Source: Hyphomicrobiales bacterium (GTDB lineage: Bacteria; Pseudomonadota; Alphaproteobacteria; Rhizobiales; Rhizobiaceae). Taken from it: a stretch of DNA of 64,000 bases. The stretch lies in assembly GCA_900469965.1 (NCBI GenBank), contig UBZP01000017.1, forward strand, positions 1 through 64,000, in the 5' to 3' direction. Of the stretch, positions 24,901 through 34,992 are shown one piece after another. Numbering within the stretch: the first letter of the stretch is position 1; each line of letters begins with the position of its first letter. The notes beneath the pieces were generated by a model. It was not told the origin of the DNA and ran no database searches. It was given only the letters and a program-made list of their open reading frames with translations. The position numbers and the translations under genes were made by a program.

Positions 24901-26106
24901 ATGACGGAGAGACTGGCAACGACGCCTTTCGGCGGCGGCAGGATGACTGCGCGCGTCTTTGCGATGCAGAAGCATGTCGCGGATACCCAGGCGCGCCTTG
25001 CGGCGGACGGGGGCGGCAACGAGAACGGCACCAGCGAGAAGTGGCAGCTCTTGCGCGCCCTGACGGAGGCGCGCGTGCAGTACGGGCTGTCCGATCGGAC
25101 GCTGGCCGTGCTGGAGGCGCTCCTGAGCTTTCACCCGGACCGGATCCTCGACGGGCGCGCGCCGATCGTGGTCTTTCCCTCGAATGCCGAACTGTCGGTA
25201 CGCTCCAGGGGTATGGCGCCGGCGACGCTGCGGCGGCATCTGGCGATGCTGCAGCAGGCCGGCATGATCCTGCGTCGCGACAGTCCCAACGGCAAGCGCT
25301 ACTGCCGCCGCGACGACCGCGGTGTGGTGGAGGACGCGTTCGGCTTCGATCTCGCGCCGCTGGCGCTGATGGCCGCCGACATTCACGAACGCGCGGAACG
25401 GGCCCGTGCCGAGGCGAGGCGCGTTCATGCGCTGCGTGCGGAGGTGACGCTGCATCTGCGCGACATCGCCAAGATCGTCGAAGCAGCGCTTGCCGAAGGA
25501 CGCACGGGAAGCTGGGCCGAACACCAGTTGGCCCTTGCCGGCCTCTCGGGGCGGCTGGGTCGCGCCACGCCCACGGAAGCCCTCATCGAGCGGAAGACGG
25601 CCCTGCTGACGCTGAGGCGGGTCGTGGAGGACGACTACCTAAAATCGCTCACGGACGAAGAAATGAGCGCCAATGACGATCAAACTGAGCGGCATATTCA
25701 GAATTCAAACTCAGACCATCCACTTGAATTAAAAGGCCCTGACATAAATCAGCAGGCGCGGGCGGCAAACGAGACCAAGGCGGAAGCCGGCAAGGGCGTC
25801 GCCGTCAGCCTGAAACGCGTGCTGGCCGCCTGCCCTGAAATCGGATCCTACGCCAGGGAAGGCATTTCCAGCTGGGCGGACCTGATCAAGGCTGCGGCGC
25901 TGGTCCGTTCGATGCTCGGGATTTCGCCGGATGCGTTCGAGAAAGCGCGCGCCGCAATGGGTGAAAGTGCGGCTGCGGTCGTGATCGCCGCCATGCTCGA
26001 GCGGTCCGACCAGGTCCGCTCCCCGGGCGGGTACCTGCGGGAACTGACGCGCAAGGCCGAAGCCAAGCAGTTCTCCGTCCTGCCGATGATCAAGGCGCTC
26101 GAATGA
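24901..26106 (+). CDS. repC: RepC, replication initiator
   Basis: 401 residues. The start at 24901 has AGAGGG six bases upstream; the ATG at 24895 abuts that site. The N-terminal part is the RepC DNA-binding region (TERLATTPFGGGRMTARVFAMQ, FPSNAELSVRSRGMAPATLRRHLAMLQQAGMILRRDSPNGKRYCRRD). The C-terminal domain follows a low-GC hinge (ACPEIGSYAREGISSWADLIKAAALVRSMLGISPDAF, SPGGYLRELTRKAE). RepC is the only essential initiator of repABC replicons and acts on an origin inside its own gene. This is the only repC in the window. Confidence 0.93.
   Translation: MTERLATTPFGGGRMTARVFAMQKHVADTQARLAADGGGNENGTSEKWQLLRALTEARVQYGLSDRTLAVLEALLSFHPDRILDGRAPIVVFPSNAELSVRSRGMAPATLRRHLAMLQQAGMILRRDSPNGKRYCRRDDRGVVEDAFGFDLAPLALMAADIHERAERARAEARRVHALRAEVTLHLRDIAKIVEAALAEGRTGSWAEHQLALAGLSGRLGRATPTEALIERKTALLTLRRVVEDDYLKSLTDEEMSANDDQTERHIQNSNSDHPLELKGPDINQQARAANETKAEAGKGVAVSLKRVLAACPEIGSYAREGISSWADLIKAAALVRSMLGISPDAFEKARAAMGESAAAVVIAAMLERSDQVRSPGGYLRELTRKAEAKQFSVLPMIKALE
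25636..25755. other. Candidate origin of replication inside repC
   Basis: This part of repC is strikingly AT-rich compared with the rest of the window: bases 25681-25750 are about 40% GC by count. It codes for the poorly conserved hinge (DDQTERHIQNSNSDHPLELKG). In studied repABC plasmids the origin is an AT-rich segment within repC, so this is the probable duplex-opening site; the assignment rests on position and composition. Confidence 0.6.
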
Positions 26107-26134
26107 GGGAAATCCGCTGATGCCGCGGACCGCC

Positions 26135-27304
26135 CTATCCGGCGGGTAGGACCGGCCAGGTGGTGGTGATCCGTCCGTTTTCCATGATCTGGAGCGGTCC
26201 GAACTGCTGCAGCACCGCTTCGGACTGGGTGGGGCGGAAGAAGACGAGATCGTCCGGCGCAACCGGGTGGCTCGTCGAAAACGCCATCAGTTGCTGATTG
26301 GAAGAGTCGCCCCAGATCCGGTTTCGCTTCAGACCGGGCGGATAGACGGGCCGGGCCATGAACTTGCCGCCATAGAGGAAGCAGCCGTTGCGTGGAAAGA
26401 GGCCGAGCGCCTGAAGCAGGGCGGACATCGGCCGCGGCCCCGGCAGCCGGGTCTTCAGAACCTTCAGCACGGGCGTTGCGATGAAGATCGCCGGTGCCAG
26501 CGCCCCCAGTCCGGGCCGGTCGAAATCCGTCGGCTTGACGAGGGCTGAGCCGATCGAGACTTCGTTGGCCACCATATTGTCGCTATGCGAAAAGGCCGTC
26601 TGACTGCCGCCCGTGTTGAGGATCGCCCGCTGCCCCGGGGGAAGAACGGCGACGAATTCGGAGAAGCGGGCCCGCGCCTGGAAAAGCGCGGCCTTCGGCC
26701 CGCCGAACAGGGCGGGAATGGCCGGGACATGGGCCTCGTATCCCATCACGCCCTCGCATAGCAGCAGCGGTTCCGAAGATGCGGCGCGGACGGCGCTGGC
26801 GAGATCGGCCGGCGTCTCGAACCCGCCGCGCTGCATGCCGATGTTGATCTCGAAGGCGATGCGCAAAGGCGTGCCGAGCGAACGTGCGAAGGACGCATAT
26901 TGGCCGAGGCGGACTTCGCTGTCGATCAGCCATGTCACCCGCCCGGCGAGCGCGCCGGCCTGATCGCGATCGGCATGCGCGAAGGCTTGGGTGACGGCGG
27001 CGATCGGCATGGGCTTGCCGAACAGGGCGTGCACATCGGGAAATTCCGCGAGCACCGCCAGCGTCACCGGCAGGTGGAAGCTCATGATCTTCCGTGTTCC
27101 GAGGATGCGCATCGCATGGGCGAGAAGGGGGAGCGCGGGAAGGGACTTGTCGACGAGGCGGATCGCGGGCCCGCCGCGCATCGCTTCGCGGAGGATGGAG
27201 AGGTTGGCGTTCAGCCGCTCGAGATCGATCACGAGTGCGGGCCGGTGGATGCCTGCTTCCTCGAGCGCTGCCGACATCATGCCGAAATAGGCGGTTCTCT
27301 TCAT
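26135..27304 (-). CDS. Alanine racemase-fold PLP enzyme (D-amino acid aldolase/dehydratase-like)
   Basis: 389 residues from 27304; the start overlaps the preceding stop by 4 bases. The N-terminal fold III barrel is visible: RPALVIDLERLNANLSILREAM and the likely PLP lysine in IRLVDKSLPALP (about 53). Later come FEINIGMQRGGFETP and a C-terminal part with TSHPVAPDDLVFF, resembling D-threonine aldolase and D-serine dehydratase. It is the last of three tightly coupled genes after an MFS transporter and a lactone oxidase-like enzyme. The substrate is unknown. Confidence 0.7.
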   Translation of the reverse strand: MKRTAYFGMMSAALEEAGIHRPALVIDLERLNANLSILREAMRGGPAIRLVDKSLPALPLLAHAMRILGTRKIMSFHLPVTLAVLAEFPDVHALFGKPMPIAAVTQAFAHADRDQAGALAGRVTWLIDSEVRLGQYASFARSLGTPLRIAFEINIGMQRGGFETPADLASAVRAASSEPLLLCEGVMGYEAHVPAIPALFGGPKAALFQARARFSEFVAVLPPGQRAILNTGGSQTAFSHSDNMVANEVSIGSALVKPTDFDRPGLGALAPAIFIATPVLKVLKTRLPGPRPMSALLQALGLFPRNGCFLYGGKFMARPVYPPGLKRNRIWGDSSNQQLMAFSTSHPVAPDDLVFFRPTQSEAVLQQFGPLQIMENGRITTTWPVLPAG

Positions 27305-28593
27305 GCCGAAAGACCGAACAGGCGTGCGAGATAGGGCGAAACGAAACGCTGGTCCGGGTCGAAGCTGCGGCGGACCTCCATGGCGTCCTTCCATCGCGGA
27401 TAGAGAGCGGCAAGATCTGCGGCCACGAGGTTGTGCATCTTTCCCCAGTGCGGGCGCCCGCCGTAGCGCCGGAAGATCGTCTCCGCCGCGGCCATGAAGG
27501 CGCCCGGATCCTCGGCCGCGTCGTGATGGATGGCGATCGAACAGGTCTGCCGCCGATAGAACGGGCTGAGCCAGAAATTGTCTGCCGCCACCGAGCGCAC
27601 TTCCATCGGGAAATAGACTTCGGGAAAGCGCTTCTCCGTCAGGGCGATGATCTCGGCCAGCGCCTTCGGGCCTTCTTCGAACGGCAGGTGATACTCCATC
27701 TCGTTGAACTTGCGGCGCCGGTCGCTGGCATAGACGTGCAGCCAGTCCTGGACGTAGTCTTCCTCCGGCAGGCGGGCCAGTGCGGCGCCGATCAATGCCC
27801 GCCGCAGAGGCGGGAACCAGCCGAGCCAGCGCCGCAGGTTCTTCAGCGTCGACAGCCCCTCCTCGTCCTCCTCGGCCGGGCGCGGCGTCACCGCGGCGGT
27901 GGACGGGTCGCTCGAAATCAGCAAGGCATGCCCGGAAAAGGGAATGAAGTAGAACTCGGCCGATCGGTGGCCGTTCATGAAGCTCTCGAAGCCGGACAGG
28001 ATGTCGCCGATCGGGACCACCCAGCGGCGCCGGCGCAGGCGGTAGGTCGCGACGTTCTGCAGCGTCACCTCCGTCAGCGCCCCGAAGGCGCCGAGCGTGA
28101 CACCGGTGGCCTCGATCGTCTCGCGATCGTTCTCCAGCGTATAGCGCCGCACCTCTCCGCGACCATCCACGATCTCGATCCTGCGAAGCTGGGTGTGATA
28201 GGCGCCGAGCGCGGGGCCAGAGCCGTGCGTCGCCGTGCCGAGCGCACCGCCGATCGACTGCTTGTCGATATCGCCCATGTTGGGCAACCCCTGCCCTACT
28301 CCATGAAGCTGCTTGGTCAGATCGCCGAGGCGTGTCGCCGCTCCCACCGTTGCCTGCAGTTCGATCGGGTCATGCGACACGAGCCCCTGGAAGCGGTCGA
28401 GGTCGAGAATGGTCCCCTCGGTCTCGACCAGCGGCGTGAACGAATGGCCCGCACCGGCGATCCTGATCGGACCGCGCGCCGTTCGGATCGCATCGGCAAG
28501 CTCGGCAAGACCGCGCGGTCGCAGGATCGCTGCGTTTCTGGCAACGACGCTTCCGGACCAGTTGCTCCAGGCGAGGTTTACGGTCTGGTTCAT
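27301..28593 (-). CDS. FAD-linked oxidase, aldonolactone oxidase family
   Basis: 430 residues. The N-terminal FAD domain (ILRPRGLAELADAIRTARGPIRIAGAGHSFTPL) contains GHSF, the position where FAD is attached to histidine in aldonolactone oxidases. GQGLPNMGDIDKQSIGGALGTATHGSG completes the flavin site. The C-terminal ALO domain has the HWGKMHNL motif. Family members oxidise gulono- or arabinonolactones or sugar alcohols with oxygen or a dehydrogenase partner. Its start overlaps the MFS stop and its stop overlaps the PLP-enzyme start, so the three proteins are made together. Confidence 0.8.
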   Translation of the reverse strand: MNQTVNLAWSNWSGSVVARNAAILRPRGLAELADAIRTARGPIRIAGAGHSFTPLVETEGTILDLDRFQGLVSHDPIELQATVGAATRLGDLTKQLHGVGQGLPNMGDIDKQSIGGALGTATHGSGPALGAYHTQLRRIEIVDGRGEVRRYTLENDRETIEATGVTLGAFGALTEVTLQNVATYRLRRRRWVVPIGDILSGFESFMNGHRSAEFYFIPFSGHALLISSDPSTAAVTPRPAEEDEEGLSTLKNLRRWLGWFPPLRRALIGAALARLPEEDYVQDWLHVYASDRRRKFNEMEYHLPFEEGPKALAEIIALTEKRFPEVYFPMEVRSVAADNFWLSPFYRRQTCSIAIHHDAAEDPGAFMAAAETIFRRYGGRPHWGKMHNLVAADLAALYPRWKDAMEVRRSFDPDQRFVSPYLARLFGLSA

Positions 28594-29813
28594 GCGCTGC
28601 CCTTGCTCTCGCGAACGGCGGGGGCGCGCGATACCCGTCCGCGCGCGTCGAGGATGCAGAAGGCCGCGAGCAGGACGAGCGAGGCGAGCAGGCAGCCGAT
28701 GCCGAACAGCGGCACGGCTCCGACGCCCCGCGCCGATATCAGGAGCGTCGCGCCGACCGGTCCGATCGCCGCCCCGAGAAGCTGGCCCGCGGGCACGAGC
28801 AGCGCCGTGCGCCGGCTGGGATCGGCGACGATCGTCATCCGGATCTGGTAGGGCACGACAAAGAGCCAGACATAGCCGGTGAGAAGGGCTGCAAACCAGA
28901 AAAGGGCGGCGCCCGGCACAGCGGCGAAAAGGCAGGCCGCCAGAAGGGCGCCGGCGATCGACAGGGCGATGGCGAGCCTGTAGTCGAGCCGCCTTTCCAC
29001 GAGCGTGGCGGTGAAGGCGCCCGCCACCTGCACCGCAAGCGCTACGGCCGTGATCAGTCCGACCGTCTGCGCGGTGAGCGCAGATGCCTGACCGAGCGGC
29101 TCGAGGAAGGCCCAGAGGGCGCCGATGAACAGGTAGAACGTGAAGATGACGGCGAGTGACAGCATCGCCATCGGCCCGCCGATGCCGGCGCTCACCTGGA
29201 GGGTGTCGGGGATCGCCTCGTAGCGGCGGGGCAGGAACGGCACGGCGGCGATCGAGGCGACCGTCAGCAGGGCCAGGGCCTCAAAACCGCCGGCCGAGCC
29301 GGATGCGGGGATGACGGCGAGCGCGAGAACCGCCGCCAGGATGCACTGGGCGCCGGTCTGAAGGGTCAGGAAGGTCCCGCCGAGCCGCTCGGGCCGCGTG
29401 GAGCGGGCGACCAGTTCCGTGGCGATGGCGACCAGGCCGCCCTCCGCCAGGCCTGCCAGCCCACGCAGTCCGATCACGAGGTACGGGCTGGTGGCCGTCG
29501 CGGTCAGATGACAGAGGAGCGCCAGCACAAGCAGAAGCGTCGCAGCCTTCGGGCGCAGGCGGTCGGGGGCGAGCGCCAGCGCCATCACCGCCGAGCCTGC
29601 CGCGATCGCGACCATCTCGATGGTCGCGGCCAGCGCGAGCTCGTCGAACGTCATGCGGTTGTCGGCAAAGAGTGCGCCGAGCAGGACGGGTTGAAGACCG
29701 AGAATGAGCAGGCCCACGGAACCGGTCCAGAGGGCCGCGGCGACCTGGCCGGGACGTGGATCGCCGCAGAGCCACGCATTCGCCGAAAGCCCCTCTCCTG
29801 CGCGGTCCTCCAT
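28590..29813 (-). CDS. MFS transporter
   Basis: 407 residues with about twelve hydrophobic segments, including VAAALWTGSVGLLILGLQPVLLGALF, ATLLLVLALLCHLTATATSP and MLSLAVIFTFYLFIGALWAFLEP. AGGAGG lies just upstream of 29813. It is the first gene of the operon with the FAD oxidase and PLP enzyme, probably importing their substrate or exporting a product. It sits behind a 21-bp dyad and faces the TetR gene. Confidence 0.8.
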   Translation of the reverse strand: MEDRAGEGLSANAWLCGDPRPGQVAAALWTGSVGLLILGLQPVLLGALFADNRMTFDELALAATIEMVAIAAGSAVMALALAPDRLRPKAATLLLVLALLCHLTATATSPYLVIGLRGLAGLAEGGLVAIATELVARSTRPERLGGTFLTLQTGAQCILAAVLALAVIPASGSAGGFEALALLTVASIAAVPFLPRRYEAIPDTLQVSAGIGGPMAMLSLAVIFTFYLFIGALWAFLEPLGQASALTAQTVGLITAVALAVQVAGAFTATLVERRLDYRLAIALSIAGALLAACLFAAVPGAALFWFAALLTGYVWLFVVPYQIRMTIVADPSRRTALLVPAGQLLGAAIGPVGATLLISARGVGAVPLFGIGCLLASLVLLAAFCILDARGRVSRAPAVRESKGSA

Positions 29814-29843
29814 TCAGACGGCCTCCTGCCCCCATACCGCCGA

Positions 29844-29864
29844 AATATGATAGGGTATCATATT
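29844..29864. promoter_or_regulatory. Perfect operator dyad upstream of the MFS operon
   Basis: AATATGATA (29844-29852), GGG, TATCATATT (29856-29864): 9-bp perfect arms with a 3-base spacer, 31 bases before the MFS start. A degenerate copy (TAGTAGGCTATCA, 30008-30019) lies before the tetR start. This is a typical TetR operator arrangement. A second small palindrome, TTGTCAATGACAA (29893-29905), is also in the region. Confidence 0.7.
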
Positions 29865-30105
29865 CACGGAATCGTGATGGTTCCCCCTCGACTTGTCAAT
29901 GACAAAGTGTGCGCGCGCGAACGGCCGTCAGGAGAAGTGCGGCCGATGGCGCATTTTGGGACGTTCCAGGCGGAGGCGGGAAGAGTTCATTAAGTTTGAG
30001 TTGTTTTAGTAGGCTATCATGATGATGCCTCGGTGCCTCCGCGTCCAGCGCGGCGACGCAGCTTCGTTCACGGAAGCAGCCGAGAAGAAGCGAGGGTAGG
30101 CAGGT

Positions 30106-30771
30106 ATGACGGCAGAGGCCGATGATCTCGCGCAGCGCCTGCGGCGCAAGCCGAAGCAGGAGCGCAGCCGGGAACGCGTCGAGGAAATTCTGCGCGTTGC
30201 AAAGCAATTGATCGGTGAAAAGGGCATCGACGGAATGACGATGCGCGAGGTGGCGCTTCTGACCGGCGGGCCGATCGCATCGGTCTACCAGTATTTTCCG
30301 AACAAGTCGGCGATCATCGCGATGCTGTACGAGCAGTACAGCGCGGCGACGCGCGCCGGCATCGAGGCCAGCCTCTGGAAGCTCACCGACCTTGCAGACG
30401 TGCGCGACGCCGCCGACGGCATTTTGGACGGCTACTATCTCCGTGTGGCCGGCGACCCTGCCATCCAGGACCTGCTCAACGCGATCCAGGCCGACAAGGA
30501 ACTCCAGAACATGGACATCACCGAGACGCGGCGGCAGGCGGACCTGTTCTGCCAGCTGTCGTCGCATCTTGTGGCCGAGGGCGATCGCGAGCGGTTCGGC
30601 CGGCTGGTCTTCCTGCTGTTCCAGCTCGCCGGAAGCATGGTCCGCCTGGCGATCACGCTGCCGGCGGACGAGGCGGAGAACATGCTGGTCGACTTCAAGC
30701 AGATCATCCATGGCCAGCTTGCCGGCTTCTGTCCGGCGGGCAGCCAGCGCAACGCGCCGGAAAGCGCTTGA
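30106..30771 (+). CDS. TetR-family repressor
   Basis: 221 residues. HTH: RSRERVEEILRVAKQLIGEKGIDGMTMREVALLTGGPIASVYQYFPNKSAIIAMLYEQY, the classical TetR pattern. The rest is a helical ligand domain (ETRRQADLFCQLSSHL, FLLFQLAGSMVRLAI). It is divergent from the MFS/FAD oxidase/PLP operon, and the dyad at 29844 is its likely target. Its stop codon overlaps the -35 element of the next promoter. Confidence 0.88.
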   Translation: MTAEADDLAQRLRRKPKQERSRERVEEILRVAKQLIGEKGIDGMTMREVALLTGGPIASVYQYFPNKSAIIAMLYEQYSAATRAGIEASLWKLTDLADVRDAADGILDGYYLRVAGDPAIQDLLNAIQADKELQNMDITETRRQADLFCQLSSHLVAEGDRERFGRLVFLLFQLAGSMVRLAITLPADEAENMLVDFKQIIHGQLAGFCPAGSQRNAPESA

Positions 30772-30798
30772 CCTTCCCACGTGGGATGGCTCCAGGGT
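30768..30798 (+). promoter_or_regulatory. CueR/MerR-type promoter before the copper chaperone gene
   Basis: -35 TTGACC (30768-30773) and a weak -10 CAGGGT (30793-30798) are 19 bases apart. That overlong spacer is a hallmark of MerR-family promoters. Between them is a dyad CCTTCCCACGTGGGATGG (one mismatched pair) resembling CueR boxes. No cueR gene lies in the window, so the activator must be elsewhere. Confidence 0.65.
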
Positions 30799-30824
30799 GG
30801 CCGCCTGCAACAGGGAAAGATGAG

Positions 30825-31055
30825 ATGCCGAACGAACCTGCCATTGCCATGATCGTCGAGGACATGACCTGCGGCCACTGTGTCCGCACCATAACGTCCG
30901 CCGTGGAGGGTGCCTTTCCCGGCGCCAGGGTGTCGGCGGACCTGGCCACCCATCGCGTCACGATCTCCGGGGCTTCGGACGCGCGCGCCGTTGCGGACGT
31001 GGTGGCCGCCGAAGGCTACACGCCGGTGCTCGTGGATGCGGCCGGCGCCCGATAG
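30825..31055 (+). CDS. copZ: CopZ-like heavy-metal-associated (HMA) domain protein
   Basis: 76 residues, one HMA domain: AIAMIVEDMTCGHCVRTITSAVEGAFPGARVSADLATHRVTI. The MTCGHC metal motif with its two cysteines binds Cu(I). GGGAAAGA precedes the start. It is a cytosolic copper chaperone or buffer. Usually such a gene accompanies a CopA ATPase, but here it stands alone behind a CueR-type promoter, close to other copper genes (nos and copCD). Confidence 0.85.
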   Translation: MPNEPAIAMIVEDMTCGHCVRTITSAVEGAFPGARVSADLATHRVTISGASDARAVADVVAAEGYTPVLVDAAGAR

Positions 31056-31143
31056 CGGGCCGGGGCGACGCTGACGCCTGGAAGGGCCGGCAGGGTTACG
31101 TAAGTCTGAAAAGCGTATGGCGCCGGAATGGCGCCTGCATTGC

Positions 31144-31173
31144 AAAAACCCCGGAGACCAGAGGCCTCCGGGG
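31144..31173 (-). terminator. Intrinsic terminator of the aldehyde dehydrogenase gene
   Basis: On the minus strand a GC-rich hairpin (CCCCGGAGGCC / GTCTCCGGGG, 31149-31173) is followed by TTTTT (31148-31144), 45 bases after the stop. Confidence 0.8.
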
Positions 31174-31218
31174 AAGGTGGGGCTCGCCGTGCGGACCGGC
31201 GGGTCTGCCCGGGGAGGA

Positions 31219-32727
<1,509 letters not shown>

Positions 32728-33001
32728 GTGATCCTCCCTTGATCTGGCTCGCTGGAAGCGACGGGCGGGAGTGTGCGTGCGTTTTCTCTAATGGAATAGC
32801 GGGGTCGGACGCTTCGGGGGCGCACCCTGTCGCAGGATTGAAACAGATGGCGCCGGCAAATGGAGGTTGGCACGGATTGCGATTTCAAGGGGGGACGGGC
32901 GTGTTCGCGCCGCCGTCTGCGCGACCGCAGGGCGGGCGTTCACGTTCGATGGTCGAACAGGCGCCTTCCCGAAGCGGCCGACCATCGGAAGACGGCTGCG
33001 A

Positions 33002-33976
33002 TCAATGCAGCTCGAGCTTCTTGATCTTCCGGTGCAGCGTGGCGCGGCTCATGCCGAGCGCTGCGGCGGCACGGGAGATGTTGCCATTGGTGCGCGAGAG
33101 CGCGCGGCGAAGCGCTGCCCGTTCCGCCTCCACCAGTTCGCCGCTCGGCGCATCGCGGCCCTCCTGCAGCGCATCGGCGGCGGGCAGTCCGGCGGCGATC
33201 CGGCCGTCGTCGAGCCTGAGCGCCAGGCGCGCCGCCCGTGTCGCGCCGACCACGAGATCGTCCTTGTCGACGGCCAGCAGGGCGGATGCCGAGTTGGCGC
33301 CGGCCGGCAGCATGATGAAGCGGGCGTCGGTGAAGGCGCTGCGGAACAGATTGATCTCGATGCGCATGGCGGCATCGCGGACCGCCTGCGACAGGATCGA
33401 CAGCGTCATCTCGTCGACATCGCCGCGGCAGGTGGAGATGTCGAGGGCAGCCGCGAGCTGGCCGCGATGGTCGCGGATCGGGGCGGTGGTGCAGGAGAGG
33501 CCGATGTTGGAGCAGAGGAAATGCTGGTCGCGGAAGACGGTCACGCAGCGCTCGTCGGCGATCGCCGTGCCGATGCCGTTGGTGCCGACGCTCGCCTCGG
33601 TCCAGACGGAACCGGTCCAGAGACCGAGGTCGTGGAAGTCCTTGTCGTCACCGCGCGCGCCGCGCCGTTCGAGCGCGACGCCATGCCTGTCGGTCAACAG
33701 GATGCAGTAGCCGGCCCTGCCGAGCATGGTGAACAACCGGTCGAGTTCGTCGGTGGCGTTTGCCACGAGCTGGCCGGACATCTCCTGGGCAAGATGAAAC
33801 TCGCGCTCGGTGAGCCGCACCGGCGTGCGCGCCTCTTCTGGCGCGAGGCGGTGCAGCGTCATGCAGCGCTGCCATGAGGCGACGATCGGCGAACTCGCCG
33901 CGGCCGAGCCCCGCAGCGCGGTCGAATAGACCTGTTCCGCATGCGCAGTTTCCGCGGGCGCGGGTTGTCCCACCAT
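33002..33976 (-). CDS. AcoR-like GAF-Fis regulator lacking the AAA+ domain
   Basis: 324 residues from 33976 (GGGAGGAG upstream). Residues about 60-210 are a GAF-type sensor as in AcoR (GYCILLTDRHGVALERRG, GSVWTEASVGTNGIGTAIADERCVTVFRDQHFL, SCTTAPIRDHRGQLAAALDIS). The C-terminus is a Fis-type HTH (AERAALRRALSRTNGNISRAAAALGMSRATLHRKIKKLEL). The central sigma-54 ATPase domain of full AcoR is absent, with no Walker motifs between. It probably controls the aldehyde dehydrogenase downstream, by a mechanism that cannot involve its own ATPase. Confidence 0.82.
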   Translation of the reverse strand: MVGQPAPAETAHAEQVYSTALRGSAAASSPIVASWQRCMTLHRLAPEEARTPVRLTEREFHLAQEMSGQLVANATDELDRLFTMLGRAGYCILLTDRHGVALERRGARGDDKDFHDLGLWTGSVWTEASVGTNGIGTAIADERCVTVFRDQHFLCSNIGLSCTTAPIRDHRGQLAAALDISTCRGDVDEMTLSILSQAVRDAAMRIEINLFRSAFTDARFIMLPAGANSASALLAVDKDDLVVGATRAARLALRLDDGRIAAGLPAADALQEGRDAPSGELVEAERAALRRALSRTNGNISRAAAALGMSRATLHRKIKKLELH

Positions 33977-34175
33977 CGGCTCCTCCCTGAACCGCGGCGG
34001 ATTGTGGCGCAATCTGCGGTCCGGGGCAACCGCAGCCTGTCGGGAAGCGGGCGGGAGCGGTACGGAAAGTGTCTCAGTCTTGCGACACCTCCGGGCTCGC
34101 GTGCGTCGTCCGGCGCGATCTTGCCCCTGCGACGGGCTCGCCTTCCCTGAATACCGGCACAGGAAGGCCTTGATA

Positions 34176-34197
34176 TGTCGACAGTTTGTCTGCAAAC
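34176..34197. promoter_or_regulatory. GntR operator upstream of its own gene
   Basis: TGTCGACAGTTTGT (34176-34189) shares TGTCGACAG with the sites at 36436 and 37697, and an adjacent GTTTG/CAAAC dyad spans 34184-34197. It lies about 57 bases before the gntR start, consistent with autoregulation. Confidence 0.6.
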
Positions 34198-34253
34198 AAG
34201 GAAGGCAGAAGGCTGCCGGACGGGCGCCGGGACGAGGCAGGAGCAAGGGTTCG

Positions 34254-34946
34254 ATGGAGTCAAGCAGGGCACGGGGCTCCGGCACCCAGTCGGTCTACAA
34301 CGCCATCCGCCAGGAGATTCTCGCGATGGTGCTGGCGCCGGGCAGTCCGCTGGACGAGGTCCGCCTTTCGGAACGCTTCGGCATGTCGCGGACGCCCGTG
34401 CGCGAAGCGCTCCTGCGGCTGGCAGCGGACGGCCTGGTGACGACGCTGCCGAACCGCAACACGGTCGTCTCGGCGATCGATTTCGCGACGTTGCCCGCCT
34501 ATTTCGAGGCGCTGACCCTGATGTATCGCGCCACGACGCGCGCGGCCGCCATGCACAGGGCGCCGAAGCTGATGGAGAAGGTGCATGCCCGCCAGCGCGA
34601 CTTCCGCAAGGCGGTCGAGGATCGGGACGCCTTTGCCATGATCGAGGCCAACCGCGAATTCCACGTGGCGATCGCGGAGGTCGGCGGCAACGGCTACTAC
34701 ACGGGTTTCTTCGCGCGGCTCCTCGACGAGGGCCGGCGGATCCTGCGGCTCTACTACTCGACCTTCGAGGACCGCCTGCCGCGGCAGTATGTCGACGAGC
34801 ACGAGGCGATCATCGCCGCGATCGAGGCCGGCGACGTCGATCTCTGCGACCGGCTGGCGACGCAGCATGCCGCCCAGATCGTCCGCCAGATCCAGGACTA
34901 TATTGCCCGCGACCTGCGCCAGCCGATGGACCTCGCCGAACGGTAG
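34254..34946 (+). CDS. GntR-family regulator, FCD (FadR) subfamily
   Basis: 230 residues. The winged helix is VYNAIRQEILAMVLAPGSPLDEVRLSERFGMSRTPVREALLRLAADGLVTTLPNRNTVV. The helical FCD domain follows (LTLMYRATTRAAAMH, REFHVAIAEVGGNGYYTGFFARLLDEG, YVDEHEAIIAAIEAGDVDLCDRL), with the histidine and aspartate positions that bind a metal and carboxylate effector. AGGAG lies upstream. Its likely regulon is the neighbouring peptidases and DapA-like lyase, marked by TTTGTCGACAG sites. Confidence 0.88.
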   Translation: MESSRARGSGTQSVYNAIRQEILAMVLAPGSPLDEVRLSERFGMSRTPVREALLRLAADGLVTTLPNRNTVVSAIDFATLPAYFEALTLMYRATTRAAAMHRAPKLMEKVHARQRDFRKAVEDRDAFAMIEANREFHVAIAEVGGNGYYTGFFARLLDEGRRILRLYYSTFEDRLPRQYVDEHEAIIAAIEAGDVDLCDRLATQHAAQIVRQIQDYIARDLRQPMDLAER

Positions 34947-34992
34947 GGCGGGATCGGGTCCGGCTTCGGCCCCTCCCCCTCCCTTGCACCGG

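Noticed and set aside
32872-32886. Sigma-54-like promoter TGGCACGGATTGC
   Set aside because: The GG and GC elements are two bases too close together, and the site points away from the aldehyde dehydrogenase gene.
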